DNA of 64,000 nt, from assembly GCF_020509005.1 (NCBI RefSeq), contig NC_063012.1, positions 3,782,001 to 3,846,000 of the forward strand. Direction: 5' to 3'. This document shows, one piece after another, positions 9,256-20,051 of this stretch. Each line of letters opens with the position of its first letter. Position 1 is the first letter of the stretch. The position numbers and the translations under genes are program-made. The stretch is from Fulvia fulva. Its lineage: Eukaryota; Ascomycota; Dothideomycetes; Mycosphaerellales; Mycosphaerellaceae. The notes beneath the pieces were generated by a model, which saw only the letters and a list, made by a program, of their open reading frames with translations, made no database searches and was not told where the DNA came from.

Positions 9256-11549
9256 TCGATGCTTTGGGCAAAGAGCTGAGTCGTGAGAGCGGTCTTGTTG
9301 TACAGAATGATGGCCAGCAGCTGCCAGCAGTTTATTTGCGATGCGCAGCCAACAGTGGAGCCAGCCGCAGAGTCGGTATTGTGGGCCGTGATTGATGAGC
9401 AAGGCGCCTGCGTGTGCCACGTCGGTTTACCAGCAGGGCAATTGATGGACCCCTCCAACACCCGCACACCAGCGAAGGAAGCGAGCAACCGGTCGATCAG
9501 CCGTCGTGTCTTGTGCGATTCTTGAAGTGGATGTTGCGGCAGTCGTGCTCTGTCTCGCAGCATACAAGTAGGTTGATGTTGAGGAGTGAGGAAATGATGC
9601 ACTGCTGTGCTGCCGATTTGCATTCCAATCGCACTTTCTGATAAGAATCTCGGGCAAGTCGGGTGTCGGGTGCCTTTTGGACCCTTGAAGCTGCTGTGGG
9701 GCTGCAAGTGTGAGGTTGTTCCTGCTTTGTGAAACGGTGCGGACAGTGTGCCGGGACGCAGTAGGACTTGCGGTAGATGATAACAGTCCTCACCTCCCTA
9801 TTGACGAGCTCCAGCCAGCCGCCAGTGATCAGACGAAGATACATGGAGCCGTCACCACCGCTCACACTAGTCACGAGATGTTTCCCGCTTGACACAGATA
9901 TGATGGACACGAGACGATGACGCTGCCGCTGGATGAGGTTAGCTGCCCGCTGCATCTTTGTCTGTCCAACTCGAAGCTTAAAGGACTTTGCAGGGTCTGT
10001 GCATTTTGGGACATGGCGCGAGTGAAGGAGGCGCTCTCGCGGCTTTCGCGGATAATCTGTCGCTTTGTTCTCTGAATGACAACATCTGCACCTTGATCTC
10101 ATCAGCAGACCAGTAGGCAGCGCAGCACTGTCACATCGCACGGTGTGGCCTGGCGCTTCAGAGCATGTCTCGAGATCGGCGTTCGCAGGGCCAGAAGATC
10201 GAGCTGGAGTGCCGTGAGTCGGCACCCAGCACACGAGAAGCGGCAACAATACCGAGTCGCGCGCTTGCAGTAGCACATCCATCCTCACATTCTCCCGAGG
10301 ACATAGCCATGATCTGAGCATGGTTGGCAGCAGCCATGGCCTGTTGTATAGTGACAGGCTGAAACAACCAGGACAACACCCAGCCTGCCGCCCTCCTAAT
10401 TCGTGCTACCCTTTCGACTGTGGTGCGATTCTCTTGGTGTGTGCAGTAACAGAGGTCTGCTTCCAGCAAGACTTGGCGTTCGCCGAAGGATCTCTGCACG
10501 ATGTCACAGTACTTGAGCCGCAGGAAGCCAAGAGCAGCCACTCGCTTTATCCATGCCAGTCACGCTGTGTTTGACCATAGAGAGGGTTTGAAGATGGTTG
10601 GCTGGGCCAGTGGGTGGCCGTGGAGTGTCGTCGAAGCGGTATGTGATGCCAGCAACGTCTAGTCGCTCATCTGATTTGTCGCCGGATACATACTCTCGGC
10701 TGCTGCCAGTAAATGAAGCCTTGGTTAATTCGATGCCAGAGACCTCGTCGGGTACTTCGGTACTGCAAGGTAGCTTGATATGAGCAATTCGCCGATCTCG
10801 ACTGGATCGGATTTTGAGGGGACAAGCTTAGGATGGATGTTGCCCCAGCTCACTGCCACAGTGTGGAATGTTTGTTCGTGTAGCGAGCACATCTCCATGG
10901 ACAGACGAGCCCCGCGGTACTACCTGCCTGTTTGATGCAGCTTGTTGCTTCGTGGCCGATCCAGCATCGTGAGCAAGCTGGCGATAACATAGGAGCGGAT
11001 GGCCAGCTCCTGCCTGTCCTGGCAGTAAAAGTGACTGTATTACGAGGTCGTCATCCCGACAAAGATATCGTCTCCTGCTCGGGCTGTGCGGGTCAAAGTG
11101 ATCATTGGGACGACTTCGTGATTGCATGATGTCCGTGGGCTTAGATGGATGTCGGCGTGTGAAATTCTACGACCGAGTGGGTATCAACTGTGTTCAAATA
11201 CCACCTAACCATAGGAGGTAGTCTCGCGCATCGCAGAGCGAGAGAGCCTCGAAAGCGTGCACTCATCAGCAACGGGCTTCGCCTCAGTGAGAGCAGACTC
11301 TTTGAGATTAGTGTGTGGGAGCTCCGACCAATGACAGATAAGTAATGAGCCGAGGAGCGAGAACCCAATCTGTGATGCCTGCCTGATGTTTGCCTTACTG
11401 ACACCCAACCCCGAAACGTGCGACTTCTTATACAGCGGGGGCTCCCGTCGGGCTTGGCGTCGAAAATCCCACTGCAGGAGCGACCGGCTTGTGTTAATTC
11501 TTCTTCTCGCACGCTTTACAAGCAGCAACGACGACCAACAACCGCCACG
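9256..11549. other. long intergenic stretch without a supportable gene
   Basis: About 2.3 kb. Several medium frames exist (for example 9497-10321 and 10158-10541, minus strand) but none shows a conserved motif, and their composition is what overlapping random frames give. The last few hundred bases must contain the RPL5 promoter; short pyrimidine runs occur near 11500. No tRNA-like cloverleaf found by eye. Confidence 0.35.
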
Positions 11550-12649
11550 ATGCCTTTCGTAAGTGATATACCGCTGGCGTGCAGCATCACTCCTCACCTC
11601 AGCGCGGCCCCAGTGGCAGATTGAGATAGAGAGTCACCGCAAGATGCTTCGGATTGGGAATCTGAAGCGCCAATTGCTGACTTGTGGATGATCGCAGACC
11701 AAGTTGGTCAAGAACTCGGCATACTTCAGGTGAGTGCAGACGCTACTGACGCTGCCATTGACCGCACTTAACACCCTATAGCCGCTACCAGACCAAGTAC
11801 AAGCGTCGCCAGTCTGGAAAGACCGACTACTACGCCCGCAAGCGCCTCGTCACCCAGGCCAAGAACAAGTACAATGCGCCAAAGTACCGCCTAGTCGTCC
11901 GCTTCACCAACAAGGACATCATCGCCCAGATCATCACCTCTGAGATCACCGGCGACAAGGTCTTCGTCTCCGCCTACGCCCACGAGCTCAAGCGCTACGG
12001 CATCACCCACGGTCTCACCAACTGGGCCGCCGCCTACTGCGTTGGTCTCCTCATTGCCCGCCGCGCACTCAGCAAGCTCGACCTCGCCGACACTTTCCAG
12101 GGTGTGGAGGAGCCAGATGGCGAGTTCGGTCTGACCGAGCCAGCCGAGGTTGATGGTGAGGAGCGCCGTCCATTCAAGTGCTTCCTCGACGTCGGTCTCG
12201 TCCGCACCAGCACCGGTGCCCGCGTCTTCGGTGCCCTCAAGGGTGCTTCCGACGGCGGTGTCTACATCCCACACTCCGAGAAGCGTTTCCCAGGCTACGA
12301 CATGGAGTCCAAGGAGCTCGACGCCGAGACCCTCCGCAAGTACATCTTCGGCGGCCACGTCGCTGAGTACATGGAGACTCTTGCCGACGACGACGAGGAG
12401 CGCTACAAGTCTCAGTTCCAGGGCTACATTGACGACGAGATTGAGGCTGACGGCCTCGAGGAGCTGTACGCCGATGCACACAAGCAGATCCGCGAGGATC
12501 CATTCAAGAAGGATGAGGATGAGGGCGAGAAGAAGTCGAAGGATCACTGGAAGGCCGAGTCGAAGAAGTTCAGACAGGTCAAGCTCACGCACGCCGAGCG
12601 CAAACAACGCGTGCAAGAGAAGATCAAGGCTCTCGCCAGCGAGGCATAA
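11550..12649 (+). CDS. RPL5: 60S ribosomal protein L5 (uL18)
   Basis: A 302-aa ribosomal protein that binds 5S rRNA and, with L11, forms the 5S RNP of the large subunit central protuberance. Three exons: 11550-11558 (only MPF), 11698-11729 and 11782-12649; introns of 139 and 52 bp. The tiny first exon, with an intron right after codon 3, is needed because family proteins read MPFxKxVKN. Hallmarks: RYQTKYKRRQSGKTDYYARK, the NKYNAPKYRLVVRFTNKDI block, GLTNWAAAYCVGLLIARR, and the Lys-rich C-terminal helix. The coding part of exon 3 uses strongly biased C/G-ending codons, typical of highly expressed genes; this creates long false open frames on the opposite strand (11891-12781). Convergent with the following gene. 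Confidence 0.97.
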
Positions 12650-12989
12650 TCGGACAGCTACGAGCCATGATCGTTTTCGTTTTCCGCAGCACGTCAGACA
12701 AGGCTTGCATGCCCGGCGTTCAAAAGGGGCTGGGCAGAGGCAGGCGAAATGAATGCGAAGGCTTGCGTGATGATATCCCACATAATTTTCTCTCTCATTT
12801 CCCTCTCATTGTGCGTCGTAATATGTCGTCAATGCTCATGCGCTACCACAAAAGGAGCACGTATGCCCTCTCCCAAACAGTGCTAAACTCGTAACATCAT
12901 TTACGCCGTGGCCGCGACTTTGCGTCACTGTACAATGAAACGTCCTTGTCAGTGCAGTGCGGTCCTGTACATCTCCCGCCAAAGCCTCC
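12650..12989. terminator. convergent 3' ends, RPL5 and LRR gene
   Basis: A 340-bp gap between convergent stop codons that must hold both polyadenylation regions. Pyrimidine- and T-rich segments occur at 12780-12815. No exact poly(A) site can be assigned by reading. Confidence 0.35.
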
Positions 12990-15900
12990 CTACTCCCGCC
13001 TGGCGTCCTGCGCCACGTTCATTCGTGCTTTCATCTGAGCCTCCTTGAATTGTTCCCATCCTTGCGGATCTTGTTCCTGCATAGCCCTGAGATCTTGCAG
13101 GTTGGCACCTACCTCCTGTAATGCTGCGTCCCAACTACGATTCTCGACCACAGATTTGAGCTCGGGCCCAGATATAGAATCGAGCTTCTCCTTAACCGCC
13201 CTCAGACGCTGGAGTTCCCCAGCCTTCCACGGAATAGAGTCGTCCTCCGGTGCTACGGCAGAGGCCGGTGAGTCTACCACGTTGCGACGGATGCGCTGTC
13301 CAAGACGATGTAGGTGGCCCTCTTCCATGGCCAGGGCGCGAGATGCCAGTGACACGTCGCTGTTGTGTCGAGAGACTGCTGGACGGTAGCGGCCGATATC
13401 ATCCTCGTCGTCAGAAATGTTTGTGATTTCTGTTCCTGCAGTACTGACAGAAAGAGGGCCAGACTGTTCTGTGACAGAAGACGACAGCGAGGGAGGCTGG
13501 TTTGGTGGAGGGGGTGCAATGCGGGTCTCTGGGTATTCCTCTTCGAAGCGCTGGATCATGCTTTGCAGGGTCTGGTCCAAAAAGTTGAGTCTCCTGAAAG
13601 CCATTCCGTCACCAGTGTTGGCCTCTTTAGCGAGTGCCGGCTGCAGCCTCGCGCGAATCTTCCGAGCACTATCCAGTAAATTCTTGCTCATTTTCTTGGC
13701 TTTGAACTGCTGTTGCTGATCTAGACCCGCGGATGAGCCCGGCCTTTCTCGAGGTGTTCTAGTACCGGTTGAAGGTGGACCTGCGACACTGGTACGACGA
13801 AGATCGTCTGCCTTCTCGCCAAGGACATATTGAAGTGCTTTGACCACCCCAGTCCCACCAACAATGTAGTTGTCGTCTGGTGCGGGATCATCGTTGTCGT
13901 GATTTTGGAAGTTGCCTTCGACGTGGCCCACCAGATGCATGAGCACATCGGGCACTGCAATTTCTCTCAAATGTTGTTCCCCACCATGCGATTCAGTGAG
14001 CGATGCAGCCGCATCTGCGGTCATGGCAGCGATATCTCCAGTCGCTTCAGCGACGGCAAATCTCTCCATGTTGCGTAATGAATAGGCAACGACCTGCTTG
14101 GCCAATGCCTTCACAACCTCACTGTTTTCAGGGCTTGGTACCTGTTCACGAGTCAGTAAGATCGCTGATTGCTTCGAGCTTGTCACACTTACATCGATAT
14201 CAACGCAGATTAAGGTATTTGACACTCTGACCGCGGCCATATACGAAGCATATAACGCACATGCTTCCTCTTGGTTAGCCTCGTCCTTGGCATGTGCAAG
14301 AGCAGTAAGCTGCGGATTCTCCAGAATGTTGAGATGAGCAAGCTGCGGGCCTTCTGGAAGCACATCTGCGAGTGCAATGGCCTGCTTGGGGCTCATCGAC
14401 ACATCAGCCAAGTGTAACCGCTTGAGAAATTTCAATTGACCAATGTAGCGCCGCAGTAGTGATATCGTGCCATTGTCATTCAAGCAAAGGTCGCGATTGT
14501 GGCTGAGGTCAAGAAATCTGAAGTTTTGCAGTTTGACCAACGCCGAAAATAGCGGCTTGATCGATGCAGTGTTTAGGTTGCAGGCAGCCAGCGACAGACC
14601 CCAGCAAGGAGTACCGGACCTGCTGTTGAGCGCTTCTGCTATCAGGCCAAGCTTGTTGCGAAGATCATTACCGCCCAAGTCTAGTCCGCCGCAGACACCA
14701 GATTGCAGGTAATGCAATACAGCATCGAGGCCTTCGTCGTCCAGCTGGGTACCCGCAAGACCAAGCCTGTTGACGCCGCAGACGATGGCACCATCGACAA
14801 CTTTTCGGATTTGGGACGCTTTCAAGCCGCACTCCGAGAGAATGAGCTCTTCCAGCTTGTCTCCACCCAGGCGCTGACTCAAGCACTTGAAGAACGTCTC
14901 AGCCGCTTCGGTCTCCTGGCCAGAACACCGGGAGTCCTGCTGTGGACTCTTCAAAGATGGGCCTGGGGTTCCAGGAGGTAATGTGGTGGGAAATTGAATC
15001 ATCGAAAGGTCGATGGCTTTCAGTGAACGGCACATGTAGAGGAAAAGGCTGATATGTTTCCATCCAGCTCGTGTAATCCGAGGGTTGTTCTTCATATGTA
15101 GCTTCTCGATGACGCCAGACCGCTCTTGGTGAGCCACAACTCGAGCGTTTTCTCGGTGCTTGGGAGACATGCTCTTACGCTTCGAAGGCTCTGGCTTCTT
15201 AGCTGCCAATAAACCAGCTAAGATGCATCGTAGCCCTTCGTCGCTCAGATCCGCGTCCTCTAGCAAGAGCCGTTTGACTGCCACCACGGCCAGCCAGTCA
15301 CCAAGCGTGATCATATCAGCAAGCTGTAGTCTGGAGCCGGTCAGGTCCAAGGTATGGACGACACCCGGTTCAGATGGGGCACAGCAAGTGGGTGCCATTA
15401 GCTGTTCCGTGATTCTTTTCAAGATAGGAGTCTCTCGCAGTTGGCAGCATCTGCGGTATATACGCACTGGGTCGGTAGTAGGTCGATCGCGCTTAGCGTG
15501 TGGGTGAAGTTGAGTACTGCCATTTTGTCCGTTCGGGAGCAGTTGGCTATCTGGCAAAGAGGATGGGATAGTATCTGCGTCCATCCGAGCCGCGACATCT
15601 GCGTCCATCGAAAGCTCCACTGGGATTGATCCATTTTCCTCAGCTCTTCTTCGTCGCTTCTCCTTTCGCTCTTTTCGCTCGTCTTCTGACTTCTTCTTCT
15701 TCTCTCGCGTCCTCTCCGCGGACAGCTGATCCTCTGCTTTCCCGCCAGGCGGGCTTCCATCACTAGAGTTCTTGGTCACGCAGGGTATTTGGTCACCATT
15801 GGGTATGTCCCGCGGCACGGGCAGTGGCTTCCTCTGTCGATCCGGTGTCACCCCATCCTCCATTCCCTTCTCCTCTTTCAGGGCTTCCGGATGCTTCATG

Positions 15901-16828
15901 GCCTCCCCCTCTGCTCGTTCCTTCATCTTCATGTCCTTCTTCCTCCGCCTGCGCTCTTGATCATCCTCGTCATCCTCATCTTCATCCTTGTAGCGCGGGC
16001 CACCGGCGATCTCCACGTCCACACAAAATGCGACCTTCCTCAATGTGCTCGTGTCCATCTCTGGGACGAGACATCTCTCCCGATTTGGATCAACATTCAG
16101 CACTCGTCGCTCGCAGACCCCGCCTTTCCCGCTGATCCTGGGCGCGCTGCTGACTTGGGAGCCCGCCGACAGCTTGCGCGAGAGGGTGGAGAAGAAGCCC
16201 GAGCCTTCCTTTGGTCTCAACGGGATGTACGGTTCGGCTTCCTCGGAGACTTGTGCCACAGCACCCTGCTTAGGAGTGCCATTGCCATTCACCGCGGCAG
16301 CCGAGGGCAATGTCGCCTGGGGGCCTGAGCGTTCAGGAGTGGACGATTGAGACGAGGAGAACTTGTTGCTGATGTTGGAGATCCATGAATTGCTCCGCGA
16401 CTTCCTGCCGTCGGTGCCTCCCCCCAGCTTTTCAGAGCTGGCGCGATTCAGTAGGCCAGGCCGCCGCGACGTCGTCTTGGCAGAGGCAGTGCTCGCAGGA
16501 GGCGTGGGCGAAGATGTGACGGGGGCTGAGTTTGTTGCATTCTTGGCCGGCTCGGAGAGCGTCTGGGGAGTCACCGGACTCGGAAAGTAGTCGTGCTTTC
16601 TCGTGTCGTGGGCCAGCTGCGGGCTGGGTAGAGGTGACGCTGAGGCCCTGTCGCTATCGCTGTGCGCCAGTGGTGTTTTGGTCGGCGTTGCGGCGACATG
16701 CTGCTTCCTCTGGTCATGCTCTGCACACACCAGCGTTAGTATGTAGTCTACAGTATACACGCCTACTTACCCTTCGGGGCTTTGCTGTGGTGCAGCCAGC
16801 TCACGTCGACGCCGTGGATGCTCTCCAT
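12990..16828 (-). CDS. Large leucine-rich-repeat protein, Mhp1-like
   Basis: A 1245-aa protein from three exons: 16828-16771, 16720-14193 and 14141-12990, with introns of 50 and 51 bp. The first exon gives MESIHGVDVSWLHHSKAPK, joined to EHDQRKQHV. Order along the protein: a long Ser/Pro-rich, probably disordered N terminus; a conserved block with LRKVAFCVDVEIAGGPRY; a highly charged stretch of Asp/Glu then Arg/Lys; a leucine-rich-repeat array in roughly the middle third (repeats such as LEELILSECGLKASQI, FRFLDLSHNRDLCLND, LKRLHLADVSM); and a polar tail with a short helical C terminus. It resembles fungal proteins annotated as Mhp1-like cell-wall biogenesis/microtubule-associated factors; that name comes from recall and function is unproven. 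The second intron is in frame and stop-free, so its removal is inferred from GTAAGT, a TACTGAC branch point and CAG. Confidence 0.75.
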
Positions 16829-16934
16829 GTTGCGCCGGGCCGAGAGGAGGTCGTCGCTATTGAGCTGCAGTCGCCATGTCCGCCGCAGAGGGGGAGACTC
16901 CGGGCGGTGCGGGTGCGTGCGGCGCAAGTGGTAT

Positions 16935-16982
16935 TGGTGGTGGTGGTGGTGGTGGTGGTGGTGGTGGTCGTCGTCGTCGTCT
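16935..16982. repeat. trinucleotide microsatellite (TGG)n(TCG)n
   Basis: About eleven TGG units followed by about four TCG units, roughly 110-155 bp upstream of the LRR gene ATG, so probably in its 5' leader or core promoter. On that gene's strand it reads (CGA)n(CCA)n. Length variation between strains is likely. Confidence 0.85.
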
Positions 16983-17579
16983 AGCGAGCAGGCACGTGTG
17001 CTGGCGGCTTTGTATCTCTCCGCTGTGCTGCTGCTGTGCATGTACACGCTACCTCGTACACCGCGACCGCGTGACGCTCACAAAACTCGACGGCAATGCG
17101 CGAGCAGGACATTGACTGTTTTATCAGCACGGCACACCCCGATCAGCACCTTCATTTCTGCGGCAGACCAACACACTGGCCCACCCCCATCGGCCGAATC
17201 AGCAGCACTCTAACAAGGACATCCTCTCAAGCGCGCACCCGAGCCTCTTCATCTTCCGGGTTGCTGCAACCACTTTGCTTCGGACCCCGAATTAGCCTTC
17301 ACCAGGGCCTCCAGCCGCTCTTCGCAAGCTGACACAGACTGCGGATGAGTTGTTGAGAGACGATCGTCAGGCAGTCCTGACTTGTTATAGGTATCGTCCT
17401 ACCCCATGCATGCCAAGCAGCGAATATATCCTAGACACTGCTTTCCGAAAAGCATCGTGGTCGACAATTTGCTACAAGTTGATACTGCACTTTACTCACA
17501 ACTCGCTGTCAGAATTGAGCGATTTCTCCGTAAGCATGTCTATCAACCCCCAGGATTAAAGGCCTGGATGCTATCTATA

Positions 17580-17710
17580 CAGCATCTGTCTGCGCCGGAA
17601 CGTTATTCTCTACCCGAGAATCCTAGTAGATACAAGGGTATCGGCGAATTAGTGGTCAACATCGAGCGGGAGCGAGGGAAGAAATAACGTTCCGACGCAG
17701 ACAGATGCTG
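17580..17710. mobile_element. MITE-like inverted-repeat element, TA-flanked
   Basis: Two arms, 17577-17607 and 17683-17713, are reverse complements over 31 bp with a single mismatch, separated by 75 bp. Taking TA (17578-17579 and 17711-17712) as the target duplication leaves a 131-bp element beginning CAGCATCTGTCTGCG. Size, perfect ends and TA flanks fit a Tc1/mariner/pogo-type MITE. Its ends differ from those of the pogo-like element in this window, so the mobilising transposase is unknown. It could instead be a transcribed hairpin. Confidence 0.6.
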
Positions 17711-19280
17711 TATCTTTTCTCCATCTGCATACAGTACAATGCGGCGCTGATGAAAATCAGAGACGAATAGAAAGCATAGCAGAGTTTCCGCTGATTGTTC
17801 TGTTGTCTCTTGCGGCAATTAAACTAGCTTCTATACGTGTAAGCGTTGATTGTGATGCTGCTCTCAATGAGCACTGCAATGCTGCGTGTCCCAGTGTTCA
17901 ATGAGAGCTTGCATCTTGCCTGACATCAAGGACATGAGGCAAAGAGCAAGCGTAAGAATCGACGTACGGCTTTTCTGAATGCTAAGAACCAAAATGGTGC
18001 AGCTATCAGTCGAATGCATTGCAGGCTACCGAAGGCAATTTGTTGCGCTCAGAGCTTGCCCTGGCGGCCCGCAATAGTTATGATACTTATACAGCGCATC
18101 AACACTGCTTACCAGTCACAGCCACTTTCTGGCTTAACAGGCCTGCTGGTTCGTACATCTTGCCTGGACGGAAAGCGACACCGTCGCTAACAATCTCCAG
18201 GCCCAATGGCAAGGCGCTTGACTACGATTCACTCGGCATCAAGAGATTGCAGGGTACGCTTCCGCCTGCCGCGTCCACATTGACGCACATCCTAACGAGT
18301 CTCCAGTTCGATCCCTGCGTAGGTCATGCTTTTTGCCGTTCTCAGAACATCCATTGTCGATTGTGAATTCCTCTTCATGTCGCTGTGGTCTACTTTCCTC
18401 CACTGTCCTGCTCGAGGTAGACATTGTTTTTGCTTGCCATGGTTCTTACGTATGTAACCAGCGTAACGCTCCATCTTCTAGCGATTGTATTTCATACTTC
18501 CGTAGAACGACCAGTAAATCTGGTATCTATGTATGGCCGCCCGTCGTCGACACTGAATGCATATACGCTCATGGAAGAGACGAAAGCCACATCGTAGCCA
18601 CACATCGTGTTGAGCATTGGCATTCGTGGCGGCTTGCCATGGCTGCAATACATACGGCACTGTTCTACAAGCGTACAGTATCTGCGAGGTCGCTACACAT
18701 GTCGTACTTCAACGTCTACCTTGGCCATACGGTGAGCCTGTTCCTGTAAGCCCGTAAGCTTAACATCTGCCCAGGTGTACGTCCAGGAGCTATGAACTGT
18801 GAACTCGGACGTGTAGGTGTATTTAGTGAACTCGGCGTCACTGCTCTCAATAGGTGGGATACGTGGCGGGCTGCAGAATTGTGGTTTGCCATTATGCCCA
18901 TGTCAGCATACGCACCCTCGCAACCCACCTCAGGCTGTACTCGGGAGAAGAGTCAGGCCTTCGAGCTTGTACTGTCAGTCCTGCGAAGGACAAACATGTC
19001 GGGTATCTCATGTGGGTTGGGCGAACTACATCATGAGGCGGCCGGTTGATAGGAAACCAGAACTGTATTGAAGATCATGCTATGGCCTTGACCCATTCTC
19101 AATGGATCCTGCACCAGTAAGCTATGATGGCCGCCGTGGTGCAACCACAGATTCCTCGTACTTCTGTGTGGCACTTTACGCTTGGCCTGCGCGCCTGATC
19201 CATCGCCCCTTTCGTCCAGGCGCAGCGAATTGTTTGTCCGCTATCTCGATGTGAGGTCTACCTTCGCTTGGTTATGCCCT

Positions 19281-19779
19281 TCAAGCGCCTTGTTTCGCCT
19301 TCGCAGCTGTTTGCGACGCCTCTATTACTGCTGTCAGCTACCTGTCCATAACTCACAAGCGCTACACCGGCGCCAGTTGTGACATACCTCTTCGTGTAGC
19401 GTCCTCTAGCAGTGGCGTGTCTACCGCAGCAGCTGGCAGATGAACGTATCGCACCACACTGCCTCGAATGAAGACATTCTTGACCGAGCTCTGTATTTAT
19501 AAGGCGTCAGTCTTGATCTTGCCCAAACGTGACCGCTGTGCACCGCAACATCCCATGATTATCTCCAAACCATCCTCCTTCAATCGTGATTCTCCTCATT
19601 GTATATCCCTCACTCACCAAATGTGGATACTTCACCTCCTCAACCACAGAGATATCATCCAGCTTGATGTTCAAATATTGATCCACGCTCTTCAATGTTC
19701 CTCGGATCGAAATGTCGTTCTTGAGCTCGACGGTGACTTCGTGGTTGACAAGAGTCTTGAAGAAGCTGAAGAACAGCAT
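19281..19779 (-). CDS. LSM2: U6 snRNA-associated Sm-like protein LSm2
   Basis: A 101-aa Sm-fold protein, one of the seven subunits of the LSm1-7 (mRNA decay) and LSm2-8 (U6 snRNA) rings. Three exons: 19779-19618, 19490-19388 and 19321-19281; introns of 127 and 66 bp. Exon 1 reads [20 protein letters not shown] and then [19 protein letters not shown], the Sm1 motif. Exon 2 gives [19 protein letters not shown], the Sm2 motif with the RGxxVRYV signature. Exon 3 supplies a short Ala/Lys-rich tail. Phase is consistent at both joins. The start at 19779 matches the family; ten in-frame codons upstream look non-coding. The gene lies tandem with, and 272 bp downstream of, the methyltransferase-fold gene. 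Confidence 0.93.
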
Positions 19780-20051
19780 GATGATGAGATCGGAGTGGGT
19801 GGACGTCAACGTGGTGGTGGCGGCATTGTTTGCGACAGGAAGGTGAATGTGACTGAGGTTTGAGATGTCAATGACGCTCGGGCCATCTAGAAGCCTCAGG
19901 TGTCAAACAGATCATCAACAGTGAGACAGTAGCACACGAAGGTGAGGACGTTTGAGTGGAATGCGGGTCAGATATGAGAGATAGGTACGGCCATTATTGG
20001 TTTGCTGGTATAAGTGTTCATGAGACTTCATCTCCAAAGTTGCACCTCTCC

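Larger units (their letters stand above)
16829..19280. other. long intergenic stretch with a MITE-like hairpin
   Basis: About 2.45 kb between the start of the LRR gene and the end of LSM2. It holds the trinucleotide repeat and the inverted-repeat element described separately. The remaining open frames (up to about 140 codons) show no motif. A box-B-like string at about 18305 does not fold into a tRNA. Confidence 0.4.

Noticed and set aside
9497..10321. 274-codon minus-strand frame and the overlapping 10158-10541 frame
   Set aside because: No recognisable motif, Cys/Arg/Ser-rich composition typical of random frames, and mutually overlapping.
11891..12781. 296-codon open frame opposite RPL5
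   Set aside because: Mirror of the strongly C/G-ending codon use of RPL5; Leu/Val/Glu-rich with no motif.
18296..18320. Box-B-like string GTTCGATCC suggesting a tRNA
   Set aside because: No pairing T-arm stem, no box A at the right distance and no acceptor stem.
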